From Paraphoma chrysanthemicola (lineage: Eukaryota > Ascomycota > Dothideomycetes > Pleosporales > Phaeosphaeriaceae), in assembly GCA_020744225.1 (NCBI GenBank), contig JAGMWG010000012.1:558001-622000 (forward strand): a stretch of 64,000 bases of DNA, read 5' to 3'. Positions 1 through 11,021 of the stretch are shown here, piece after piece. The notes under the pieces are model-generated. The model did not search any database and was not told the DNA's origin. It worked only from the letters and a program-made list of their open reading frames with translations. A program made the position numbers and the translations under genes. Each line of letters starts with the position of its first letter. Position 1 is the first letter of the stretch.

Positions 1-38
1 CGTTTTGCGACACTGAAGGAGAACTCGGACCACATCGT

Positions 39-1092
39 TCATGGACTTGGCTCCGGTGTCTGCAATCCGTGGCTCCAAATCGCTGTCCCAGAGAGGTTGA
101 GGGAAAACGTTCTCCGTCGGTCGTGTTTTGAAACTGCATCCACTGGCACCATTGATGTCGCAGCAGACATTGTCTTCGGCCTCTGCATATTGGCCAACAT
201 GCCCACCACCATTTCATTCGTAATGCGCGCGAGGCCATAGTTCATATCCAACAGCATCGCGCGCTTCGTCGCCTCAATCTCCTGCACAGTGAACATGCTG
301 CCGCTCTCTTTGATCGACCAGTGTCGCGCGGAGCGCAGGCGGTCCACCAAGAAGCCGTGTGCAAGCGACAATGCAACAAGAACGATGATGTCCGGGCTAA
401 GATGTTCGTGCCGTCTCGAATCTGTTCGGAGGAAATTCTTCAGGTCGCGCTCAAACTCGGCCGGCACAAGCGCGTCTTTCCACATCCCAGCGAACCGAGC
501 ACTCAATGCATCCAAGACGCACGCCGCAAACGCAACAACCTCGTCAGGCAAGTTTGCTCGTTCCAAGAAACCGCAGATGACATGGCTGTGCGGGCGGTGA
601 GTGGAGACGTTGTTCGGGACCAAGTTTGCGAGGTGTGTTGCGAATACTATGTTTAGACGTTAGCATGATTGTGCTTGTGTCATTATTTATTGGCCGGTGG
701 CAAGGAATGCGAACAGATCGACAGGAACGCAGTGCTTTTGTGGAGATGGAAGGGAAAAGGAGGTCGGACGTTGAGCGGATATGACGTGGGTCCAGCCTGG
801 ATATGCAGGGGCGGCTGGTTGTGGGTATGTTGATCTTCCAACATTCTGCGACCAGGGCGTATGCGGTAATGGGACATGTGATGGAATGGAGAGACTGACC
901 TTGTGTTTGGGGAGAGAAAGAATCGGACGTTTGTGTTGATGATGGCGATGATGAGCTTGATGTTGCGGATACGGGTTCCTTCGCTGGTGGAGGCGTGGGT
1001 AGATTGGACAGCGGGACGTATGTTGCGAAGTACTTGTCCAACTCTTCGTCGGTCATATCGCTCGTGACCGAGAGTGCCGGAGAGTAATCCAT
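39..1092 (-). CDS. Cyclin (Pho85-type/PCL-like cyclin-box protein)
   Basis: This is probably a regulatory subunit of a cyclin-dependent kinase. Two exons (1092-900 and 646-39) join across a GT-AG intron at 899-647 (about 253 nt, long for this window); the junction codon becomes Val and the product is 266 residues. The N-terminal 65 residues are acidic then Ser/Thr/Pro-rich, starting MDYSPALSVT and containing MTDEELDKYFATYVPL. The second exon carries a helical cyclin-box pattern (SHVICGFLERANLPDEVVAFAACVLDAL, split here by position, then DIIVLVALSLAHGFLVD and LLDMNYGLARITNEMV). The length and single cyclin box resemble Pcl/Clg-type cyclins more than B-type cyclins. The exact partner kinase is inferred, not seen. 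The start was chosen as the ATG that opens the acidic exon. The stop lies 38 bases from the window edge. Confidence 0.72.
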
Positions 1093-4002
1093 CTCTTCAA
1101 TATGCTGGTTCTGTCTCGTTGTAATCGGTGTCGTAGCAGCTCGTCTTCAGCTCGCTAAGCCGGAATCATGTGAAAGTGGCTCCAAGTTCGTAGTCGTGAT
1201 ATCTTATGAAAAGCTGAAGCACACACTCAAAGCCTGTTCTCAACCAAGCTATACAATTCGTAAGTTCGTCAAAGGGGAGAAGAGCCCAATAACCCCGGGG
1301 GCCTCCCAGCCCTATATACAAATCCACACGCCCAAAATATCGAACGGTGAAGCGGCTGACGTTCCTCGCTAGCCCTTAGCCCGTCCGTCGTAGCGTTTAC
1401 CCCTGCCGTGCCACCACTTCCTCCACGGCGCTGAGCTAACGCCAGCTGCGACCTTGGCGGCGTCACGCTATGCGCCGGGAAGTGGATGGCGTGCTGCCTG
1501 AATGTTTGTGCACACACGCTTGAGGAATCGGGATGCGAAAATTGAGATTGTTGGCGGTGGAGACCAGACTGCTCGTTGTCATTCTGTAGTCACTGTCTGC
1601 CGTACCTGCCTGCTTTGCTTGCCTGAGGTACTGTGGAAGATGATGTTCCAAATGAAAAGGAAAGCACTACCGAAACCGGCATTCGGGAATTTCGCGACAT
1701 CAATCACAAAGTACGCAATCCAATCTGCAATCTACTGTACATACCGCACATCGCACTCAACCCCAGATCAGCAGCCCTGGCTCCCCGATCCGGCAGTCGA
1801 GCTACACATGCCCATTTACAGTTTATTCCTTCATCTCTCACGCACACTACGAAAAGCTTGTCGCTACCCGATGCCGCCTCGTCGCGCGCCACTCGCCAAA
1901 CTGCTCACTAACACATTCGCTACCACGTGAACTCAGAGAGTCTGGATGCCGCAGTTACTACATTCGCTTGTCCCCGAGCAAAGTCCACATGTATTGGGAG
2001 CCTCCGATGACAGATACATCTGACAACCCATCTACAGCTAAACGTATTCGGCTGCGAACTGGCCCTGCATTCACGCCCGCAGCTCGCATCTGGTCTCACG
2101 CCACAACCACGACTTTGGTACACACACCGCCATCTCGACTCTCTCTTCAGTCCTTCTATGCGTATACGCATACGCACACGCAGCACACCATGCCAGGACA
2201 AGTATCTCACCCGTCTCCCAAGCTCACCCAGCTACCAAGCTACCATTGAACCCCACATGTGCATGCGGTATTCCACGCCGATGATCAGCGCCGTGGACTC
2301 GGAAGTACGCGAGGGCCGAACACCCGCTTTTGCTCCACTGTTGTCGCAGGCATGAATCGGCTGCAGAAATATTTCCATAGCGCTGGACCTTTTCGGTATG
2401 TGCGGCTGTGTGCAAAGTGGAGATTGTGTGTGCAGAAAATAGACGCGACAAGTATTGAATAACGTGAACGTGCAACTCCGACTCGTGCGTGATTCAGACT
2501 AGCACAAATGCGGATGCAGCTGCTCCTATTCAGCACAGTACAGCACAGCAACGACGTCCAAGTTCAGCCTCACCACCCGGAAAACAGACATTGCACCCGA
2601 GGTCCACCACGCGCATGGAACGTTCGGCGCCTCTAGAAACATGCTGTGGAAGTATTGAAACTGTGGTCCACTACTGAGCACACCGGCCGCCGCCGCCGTG
2701 GAGAAGTCCAGAATAACGAACTCTGATGGTAGCGGTCCAAACTTCGGCATCGTCACTCGGGCAAAAACGCTAGTCGACACTTTTGTCATGTAGACAGTCC
2801 AGCACACCTGGCTTGCTTCTGGCTTTTTTTTTTTTTGCAATAGTGATCGTGACCTCGATGTAGACCAGAAAAAAATCGATAAAATGCTAACCTTCAAAGA
2901 CACCAAATATTCAAATATCCAAAGTGTTCAACCAACAATCCCCACCACCACTTATTCACAAACCGCCCCTTCCCCCTCGCCAACCAAACCCTTCACCACC
3001 ACCAAATAACCGAGACCACTCCCGGATCCCCTCCCGAAAAAAATGCCCTCAGCCTTGAAAAGAGACGCCACACAACCCAGTTCCCTCGTTCCCCGGTTCC
3101 TGTCCTGAGCCCAAATAGACTTTCAGCCTCACCCAAACAATCCCGCCAGTCTAGACCCCCACTCCCCCAACGCGCCATCAGCCCACGCGGACCCCGACGA
3201 ACGTTCTAACTTGATCCTAAACCCTGGGGGAAAGTACACGGCGCGCTTTGGTAAGATGTAGGAAGTCTAGTGGGGATTGGGTGGGCTAGATTTGTGAAGT
3301 TCTCTTGCGGAAGCTTGGGGAGATACGCAAGTATACAGCGCTCTTAGGAGGATGGAGGAAGTCTGGTCCAAGGTTGGGGATTGGGTGAACCAGACTTGTA
3401 AACTCGCGATCTTCATTCTCGAACGTATGATGTGGAGAGCGGTAGAGATGAAAGTTTGGATGTGGCATGATCAGCCACAGCTGAAAGTTAAGTGTCTGGA
3501 GCTGCTTATTGTATAGTGTGTAGTATTGTGTAGAATGGTGCAAGGGCGCTCCGAGGAAGAACCCATGTGCGAGTGCAAGACATGGTAACAAAGAAACAAA
3601 GATGGAATTTTCTGCCAATTGCGAACCACTACTGCTAACACTACTACACACTCCCAAGCCCTTGGACATCATGCTGTCTTCTATGGCTGGATGATGCTGA
3701 TGAGAGTTCAATAGCCACATTGCACTGCGCTGCACCACACTCTGCCACGTCGGCACCATATCATAATGTCCGCCTCATTTTCTTACACACCTTCCTCTCC
3801 CACATCTGAAACTGTTGCATACCACTTGGATATCCTTCGAAACCACTATCTGCCGTCCCCAAATACTCCTCCCCTGTTACACTTAACTTCACATCCCTCA
3901 TGACTGCCGTAACGTCGTCAAGATTCGTACCACAGGATCTCCAGCAGCTAATTCACCGCTCGCGGCAGGAGACAGGTCGTTGCCATTGTCGTATCTCGAC
4001 GC
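1093..4002. other. Long intergenic region, no supported gene
   Basis: About 2.9 kb between the cyclin start and the Pom33-like stop. Open frames of up to 157 codons exist on both strands but lack family motifs and overlap one another. A run of T at about 2823-2836 and a C/A-rich stretch at about 2930-3190 are visible. It is probably the cyclin promoter and 5' leader plus flanking 3' UTR. Confidence 0.5.
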
Positions 4003-4910
4003 TTACTGCGCCTTCTTGGGCACGCCCTGGGGCTGACCACCGACATACTTGCGGATGTCAGTCGCATCAGCAGCCTGGCGGATGATGCCCTTGAAGGTGG
4101 CCCACGCATTGCGCGCCGCAGGCGGGGTGCTCTGGTTAGCGAGCTGCGCATCGATCCTGGCAGTAAGCTGGTGGATGGCTTCCTGGACGAAGCTGCTTTG
4201 CGCAACGCGGGCGCGGAAAAAGACGGTGTAGACGCCGAGAAGGATCCACGAGCCCTTTTGGAAGAGGAGCGCGGAGCCGACGACGCGGAACCAGAGAGCA
4301 ATCTCGAGGAGAGCAACGAGCGTCATGGAGCCGTCATAGTACTCCTTGACGAACTTGCCAATCGCCTCAGAGGCACCGGATGCCGCGGGCTTGGAGCCGG
4401 GAGCGGCGCCGGAGGGAGGCGGCTGGATGGTAGGCAGCAGGTTGGAGCGCACATAGGTAGCGACATGGAAGACGGAGTAGACAGCAAAGGGAGTAACGGC
4501 AAGCGGGATCTGGCGCGAGAAGAGCCAGACAAGTGCCATGACTGTCAGCCTGTTAGCTCGTGCTTTTTTGCGGGGAAGCTTCCGGCTGGAGCAGAGAAAA
4601 ACTTACGCAGATACTGCACATTCTCGTCTGTGGCCAGGGTGAGGACGCCGCCCTGCTTTCCTGTCCTCATGCGTGCGCGGTATGCCTTGTAGACGACGAT
4701 GCCGTACGTGACGCACGCCGACAGGAAAGCGACGCGGTACGAGAAGCTAGCCCATCGCGAGTAGTAGTTGAAGGTGATGTAGCTCAGGCTGTAGCGCAGA
4801 GTTGCGAGCAGGAGCGTAACGTGGCCGGCGAACCAGGCAAACTGCAGCGTCTGCGCGAGGGCTGCCAGGCGCTGGCCCAGCGGAAGGGTTGCAGGCGGTG
4901 GAGGGGCCAT
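4003..4910 (-). CDS. Pom33/Tts1/TMEM33-family ER and nuclear-envelope membrane protein
   Basis: A multi-spanning membrane protein of the TMEM33 family (yeast Pom33/Per33, fission yeast Tts1), which shapes tubular ER and the nuclear envelope and helps place nuclear pores. Exons 4910-4607 and 4541-4003 join across a 65-nt intron (4606-4542; donor gtaagt, branch ctaac/ctgac), giving 280 residues, the usual size. Hydrophobic helices are visible around residues 22-45 (LQFAWFAGHVTLLLATLRYS), 55-80, 102-130 (ALVWLFSRQIPLAVTPFAVY) and about 170-205 (LLEIALWFRVVGSALLF, ILLGVYTVFF). A Pro/Ala-rich loop separates them, and the tail is basic and polar. The family call rests on the membrane topology and the LATLRYSLSYITF-type segment. 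Confidence is good for the family and moderate for a specific ortholog. Confidence 0.8.
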
Positions 4911-5939
4911 GTTGGTAATTCGGAGCTGTCGTGTGGGCTACGTAATGGGGCAGCTTGGGGCAGTTAGCGGGGTGTCAAAGAGACGGTTGAGCTCGCGATA
5001 AGGGTGCAGTTGAGGCTCGAAGCTTGGGACGAGTGCTTGCTGCCTTGCACGAGTGGTGAAAGTTGCAATCTGTCAGGAGCGGTGGCTGGGACCTTGTCTT
5101 GACCGGGCGGCACCTGGGACCCGCTCATGATGCTCGGGGTGCATGACCGAGGGAGTGAACTTACCGACGAGGTTAATAGGTCCGAATTGAGGCAGAAACT
5201 CCTCAGTGAATAGCAAGCGGTTGATTGCAGTGGAAGTGCAAAGTAGCGATGGTAGAGGAATGTCTTTGTAGTGGGCAGAAGCGGGCACGTAAACCAGAAA
5301 ATCGGGCGTTTGGGTAGTGACGAAATGCCCCGTCGCTCACGCTGGTGGGCGTGCATCAGCCCCATGGCGCTCCGTCCGCTGCTGCGGCACCCTGGCGATC
5401 TCCATCAGCCGCGAGCAAGGCGACCTGGTGCGGCACCTGTTCACTATGGCGTACACGCGGGCGAGAAGCCCCCTCACGTCATATGCACTTCACGGTATAC
5501 AGTCCAAGAGTTCATCATCACATGCAAAAAGCCGCGCCGCTGCCCACAAACGAAATTCGCTACTAGGATGATGTGTAGAATACATGAAAAGAAGCTGTCC
5601 CTCGCGTCCCCTCTCCGCCCTCCGAAGCACAGCTGCCCAGCTACTAAAAAATAAGAAAAGCGAAGAGAACTAAGGGAATCCCAAGAGAGCGCAATGATGT
5701 TGGTATCAATCAACGACCCGGACAACTGGACCAAGAAATGACACCGCTGTTCCTTCTCGCCAAATCGCACCATGGTGTATTATCCCATTTGCCGACAGCA
5801 CCCAGTGACATCGTCAAGCGGCATTAAATTAAACAAGGTCTTGTAAGAGGAGCTGAGAAGGGGAAGAGGCTTTTGTGCTGGTCGAGTTGCCCAAACCACG
5901 TGTGGAGAGCGCATGCTGCCGCCGCTATGCCGCCGGTGC
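4911..5939. other. Intergenic, no supported gene
   Basis: About 1.0 kb between the Pom33-like start and the septin stop. It should contain the promoter of the first and the 3' UTR of the second. The overlapping open frames (up to 133 codons) show no recognisable motif. Confidence 0.5.
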
Positions 5940-7611
5940 TTAGCGGAGCGAGAAGCCCTTCCTTTTGCCCTTCTCTTCTATCGGTCGTCCCGACTCGATG
6001 CGTGACTTCTTCTCCTCGAGCTCTTGTCGTTGTCGGTCCAGCTGGTCCTTCATCTCCTTGTGCCGGGCGTAGAGCTCCTCCTCGCTTTGCCGCAGCTTGC
6101 TCTCCTTCTCCTGCACCTTCTGCTGGAAGACCATCTTCATCTCCATCTCCATCTTCTGGAGCTTCTGCTCGTGCAGCGAGCGCTCCTCTTCCTGCTTGAC
6201 TGCAGGGTTGACCTCCTTGAACACGGTCGAGTCTTGCTGCACTCCCATAGAGGTGAGCTTCTCGGACCGGTAGTTCTCGTACAGGACGTTGTTAGTGTTC
6301 TCCTTGAGCTCCTCCATGTGGGTGCGGATAAGCATCTGTCGGAGCTTGACAAAGTCGCAGTGCTCCTCGTTATCCACTTCGACGACACCCCATGGCAGCT
6401 GTCGGCCTCTGACCTTGCGGCCGTCTGGTGTGATGACCTCGGTGTTTGAGCCAACAACGGCGAAGGGCACCTTGCTCATGATCTCCTGGTTCTCTGCAAT
6501 AGTCTCCTCATCATCAAGCTCGTACCGTGGTCCCTCGAAGATCTGGATCTTGTGGTAGGCAATGTCGGCGAGAATCTGGCAGTGTTAGCACGAATCAAAC
6601 ACCTCTTTTGGAGACACTCACCCTCTTCTTGTAGTTGTCAAGATCATCATCGGTGACAGTGTCGGCCTTGGCGATGACGGGAATGAGGTTGACCTTGGTG
6701 TGCAGCTTCTTCATCACCTCAATGTCGAGCGGCTTCAGCGAATGGCCAGTGGGCTGAATGAAGTACACAACAGCGTGGATGCGGTTGTCAACAACGTTCA
6801 TACGGTTGACCTTGTTCTCGGCCTCCAAGTATGCATCAAATCGCTGCTCGATGTTCTTGACGATGGGGTCCCATGATTCGTCGTTGTTGATGAAGTCGCC
6901 GAACCCAGGGGTGTCGACGACGGTCAATCGCAGGCGGACGCCATTCTCCTCGATGTCGGCACTAATCGACTGAACCGAGACAGTCTTGGAGATCTCGAGG
7001 CTCGGGGGCTTGCGCTCCTTAGGCGGGTACAGCGACGTGTTGAAGAGCGTGTTCACGAGGGTCGACTTTCCGAGGCCGGACTCGCCTGGGCACATTAGCA
7101 CTGCAATGTGACGATGACGTGCATGTAAACATACCGACAACCATAACATTGAAGTTGAAGCCCTTGCGCACACTCTTACGGTGCCATTGGTTCGGTAGGT
7201 TTGCAAAGCCGACGTAGCCTGTAAGCTTCCTACGCACAATGTTCATGTCGTTCGCCATGGCGGCAGCCGCCTTGGGGTTCTTCGCGGAGACAGTCTGCGG
7301 AGCTGGAGAGTGGCCGTTAGCCCTGGAGAGCGTTTCGTCCATGGCGTAGGGGCCGTTTGAGGACGTCGGAGGCGATGGGGACGCACGCGTGGGAGCAATG
7401 GGGGATGCGCCGTTCGCTTCTGTGTCAAGTTGTCAGCCCCTGCCTTGTCAAATAATGTACCGCCATCAAGAATGGCAACGGCAGCCGGTGTCTGAGCTGC
7501 GTCGCTCTGCCGCACGCCCCCTGCTGCGGCATTGTGCCTAAGTTGACCGCGTGATCGCAGCTCCGTGGACAGAGGGCGCCGGGAATGAGGCCGGGGATGC
7601 TCCTTACCCAT
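5940..7611 (-). CDS. aspB: Septin, Cdc3/AspB group
   Basis: A GTP-binding septin that polymerises into heteromeric filaments at hyphal tips, septa and branch sites. Four exons (7611-7461, 7419-7135, 7085-6622, 6575-5940) give 511 residues; introns are 41, 49 and 46 nt, all in phase. The signature region GYVGFANLPNQWHRKS just before the G domain is typical of the Cdc3/AspB group. The P-loop GESGLGKS is at residues 146-153, the G3 box DTPG at 203-206 and the G4 box AKAD at 284-287; the septin unique element follows. The last 100 or so residues form a Glu/Gln/Lys-rich coiled coil that ends in a basic KGKRKGFSLR tail. The first exon is the least certain part, because the N-terminus of these septins is variable and an in-frame Met lies at 7342. 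Confidence 0.93.
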
Positions 7612-8488
7612 GATGTGAATAGTGCCGCGAATGCAGACGATGTGGCGTCAAGTGAGAGACTCCTGCAGGACGGGTGCGATGTCAGCGGGAGCGTGCAATG
7701 CGTGATGGTGGTGACCGCGGTGGCTGCCAGCACTATGGAGACGCGACCGGGCCAAAACCTGGAGAAATAGTGAAACACGGCGTTAGGGTAGTCGACGTAC
7801 CAGTCAGCAGTATGGATGCTTTCGGGCGATGGATGCTCTCAAAGCAATGGGATGCAAGGCGTGCAGGTGCTGTGAGGGAGAATGGCGTGGTGCGGGTGGA
7901 GGCAGCGACGTTCGGGGAGGAAGTCGTGGTGCGCTTCGTCTTGCTGGAGGAAAGGGGTCTGCGCAGGGATTGGAGCGCAACGTCGAAGAAATGCGCGCTA
8001 GACCAAAAATCCCCGATGCTCGACCACTTGCTTGCTCGGTGAAATTGGGCGCTGGGAATGCTGCCGGTGAGTCTGGAGAGCGTAGAGGAAGTGTGCAGGC
8101 TGCAATTGACAAGTTGTGGGCTGAATATAAGAGATCCTGTGTGCGAATTGTGCTCGCTGAAGTAGGCGCGACTGTTGCAGCAGCACTCGAAGCGGAAGTC
8201 GTCACGTGCGCCACCTGCCTCGTGCCTCCTGCGACACCCTGTTGGGCAAGCACGAACGGACATATCTCTCATATCAGCTCTACACGTGTGCTCATTATCA
8301 AAGACACAGCGTGGTGTCTTGGTCTCACAATAGAGGCAGAATATCGAGCTGGAATGTGTACAAGTCATGTTGCAAATCCTATCCAATCACGACGCGTCCA
8401 ACAGCGCATCCAGCTCATCATATCATGCCCAAGCAATACAATCCAATGGGTATCCGCGTAAACTCCAGTCAACGCCACATCTAACAAA
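7612..8488. other. Intergenic, no supported gene
   Basis: About 0.9 kb holding the septin promoter and the Exo70 3' flank. Long overlapping open frames on both strands (up to 217 codons) appear to be chance. They carry no conserved motif and cross the expected untranslated regions. Confidence 0.5.
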
Positions 8489-10412
8489 TCATGAAAAGCT
8501 CGCCAGCGCCCTGTTGAGCTCGCTCTTGTCGTACTTGACATACTTGCCCTTTCCCTTGTCAATCTCGCGGTACCGATCGTAGAAGCGGTTGTACAGCGGC
8601 TCGATGATGTTCTGTACCTCCTTGCCCAGCTGGTTCCGGACCTCAGGCTCCATTGCGTACCCTTTGTGGCTCGCAACTAGGCCGTCAAAGCTCGTGTTGA
8701 AGCTCTTGAACTTCTCCTTGATGGCGTCCTTGTCCTTTGAGTTGAGTGCCTTGACAATGGCTGCTGAGTCCAACCCGCCAGACTGCGGGCGCTCTTTGCT
8801 GCGATTCGTGTACTGTACATCGAGTAAATGTCCCGATGGCTCCCTCCATGCTTCAAGGTACATTGCCGTGCCCTGCTTGCGCCACTCGTTCAGCTTCTTC
8901 GAGTAGCCCTCCATGAGTGGTGCCAGCTCAGAGGAACGGATCGTGCGCGTGACAATGGCAACGTTGTTCGCGATGAAGATGCCCTGCAGGTTCTTTCCTT
9001 TCAGCAAGACGCGGCTCTTCCCTGCAAGATTTGAGATGAGTGTATCCACTGTGTCAGCTGCGTACTGCCCAAAGAGCTTCAGCGAGTCTGGGCCCACATC
9101 CAGGGTGGTGGAGGAATTGTTCGTCGAGCCGGAGTTCCAGCCACCTTCACCTAGTGATGCCAGTATAGAGGAGAGTGGATCTAGGTAGTTGGTCATCTCC
9201 TGCAGCCGGCGCATCGTTTCCGTTGTGATGGGAACAGCTCCGCCGTCTATTGGGAGGGCGATGAGGCTGTTGGTCTTCGACCTGACATCCTCGAGCAGCT
9301 TGCCCATGGACATCTTGGAGGTTTCCCGGACGGGCTTCACGCTGTCATAGATCTGGCCCTTGAGTGCTCCTGTGGTATCCTGGAGCCGAATCGACAGTGT
9401 CCGCACCATGCCGCATATTTCGTAGCCAAGGAAGCAGTCCGTCAGGAGGTTCTTCTGGATGTGGCCGTTGAGCTCGCGCAAAGTCTTGTTGAACTCAGCC
9501 AATGGTAGTTGACAAGTCGCCTCGCAGACCGCGCTCCACTCCTCACGCGCGAAGATGTTCGTGATGTTGTCGTACTCTGCCACGAAGATTCCTTCTATAG
9601 CCGCAACATAGGTGCCAATACCGTTGGTGCCTTTCTTGTATAACGCGTCGGCTTGGAGCTTCCTGGCTGTGCTGATGGACGCCTGCGCAAGACTGCCAAG
9701 CGAGCTTTCCAAGTATCCACCCCGTACTTCAGTGTATATGCGATGTGTAGGCGTCTTCGAAACATCGCTTTGCGACACCACGGCGAACGACTTCGCAATG
9801 TGGGAGTTGATTGCGCGTAGCTGCGAGAGCTCTTCTGGGCCAATGTGCGGAAACGGGTTGTCTATGGCTCGTCAGAATGATTCTACAGTAATCTCAACGC
9901 GACTCACTTTTGGCGACGTATTCCAGTGGCTGCAACTTCTTGCGCGAGCAGTCTTGCAGGATGCCTCGGAACTTGTCCTCCAATTGTTTATTTCCGATCT
10001 TGATGATCCCACTCAGCTGGGCGATGGCCTTCTCGTTGGAGCGCATGTTGGTGCGCTTCAGGTCTGCGAGCGCCATTGTGCTGCGGTCAAGAGACGCGAT
10101 GTAGTCCCGCAGGTCTCCGCTACCCGGTCCTGCGCGTATAACCCTCTCCTCCCGGTCCGTCTGCTCGCGTGGTGCCCTCAGTCTCTCAATTGCATCGATG
10201 ACCCGATCAATGTTCGTGTTGGCAATCTGGAGTTTCTGCGTGTTGCCGTAGATTGGGCTGATGGCCTCCTGCACGGCCTTCCCACTGGCATCCAGCCTGT
10301 TGACGCTGGCTTGGATTTTCTTGGTGAGATTCTTCATCTTGTCCATGTTGGCGAAGAGAACTTCGACCTCCGCGCTCTCCTCCGCCAGCGCGGCCTTCCG
10401 TGGGCCGACCAT
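8489..10412 (-). CDS. exo70: Exocyst complex subunit Exo70
   Basis: A subunit of the octameric exocyst, which tethers secretory vesicles to the plasma membrane at growing tips by binding PI(4,5)P2 and Rho GTPases. Exons 10412-9908 and 9861-8489 join across a 46-nt intron (9907-9862), giving 625 residues, normal for fungal Exo70. The N-terminal 100 residues are a coiled coil (LFANMDKMKNLTKKIQASVN). The rest is a helical rod that includes IFVAEYDNITNIFAREEW and GIFIANNVAIVTRTIRSSEL. The basic C-terminal segment VQNIIEPLYNRFYDRYREI followed by KGKYVKYDKSEL matches the conserved Exo70 end that contacts lipid. It is co-oriented with the septin, 0.9 kb away; both serve polar growth, but no shared transcript is implied. 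Confidence 0.95.
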
Positions 10413-11021
10413 GGCTGCGATTGCCTCGACTGTTTAGATTGGAAGGACTGCAACGTGTAGTTTTGGGAATAGCGAGGGAATTATGTATTAGTGTATGGGT
10501 GTATGTGGAATATAATGTACAAGTGCCAAAAATTGCGATGGTGTCCACGAGCGACTATCTCGCAAGTCGCATCGTGGTGGTGTTGGAGGTTGGCGTGGGG
10601 ATGCTAGTGGAGAGCTGTTAATGCTAGACAGCGGGAGGCGGCGCTATGACGACCAGGGTCTGCCGCATGCAGCCACGGTTCAAAACATCACTTGCACTAA
10701 TCCACAGTCATCGAGAAATTGATCCAGACTTAGAAATACTGCTACAGTCATCTCGTCCGTCTAGAAACTATCAACTATGACCTGTGCCTGTTGTAGCTGC
10801 GCCAAGTTTTTCGACCAGTAAAAATGATCAAAGCAGACCCCAGTCATGTAAATAGTTCAAACAATGTCGCTCTTGGAAGGCCACATCCTTGAAAGGTTAT
10901 AGCAATACCAACTCGAATTCCGGCGCATTTTCCTTGAGTCGCACATCAAGAAGATCGTCCAATTATTCAAGAACAGTCGGCAAACAATCCTTCTCAGTCA
11001 TGCTCTTCAGTCCCATCACTG
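10413..11021. other. Intergenic, no supported gene
   Basis: About 0.6 kb containing the Exo70 promoter and the 3' flank of the GTPase gene. Nothing else is recognised. Confidence 0.5.

Noticed and set aside
3286..3759. A 157-codon minus-strand frame
   Set aside because: No family features, and it lies within a long motif-free intergenic region.
7733..8461. Overlapping 217- and 210-codon frames on opposite strands between septin and Exo70
   Set aside because: Both occupy promoter and UTR sequence, overlap each other and have no recognisable domain.
9612..10460. A 282-codon open frame antisense to Exo70
   Set aside because: It lies over a clear coding gene on the other strand and shows no conserved motif. 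It is the usual reverse-strand shadow of a GC-rich gene.
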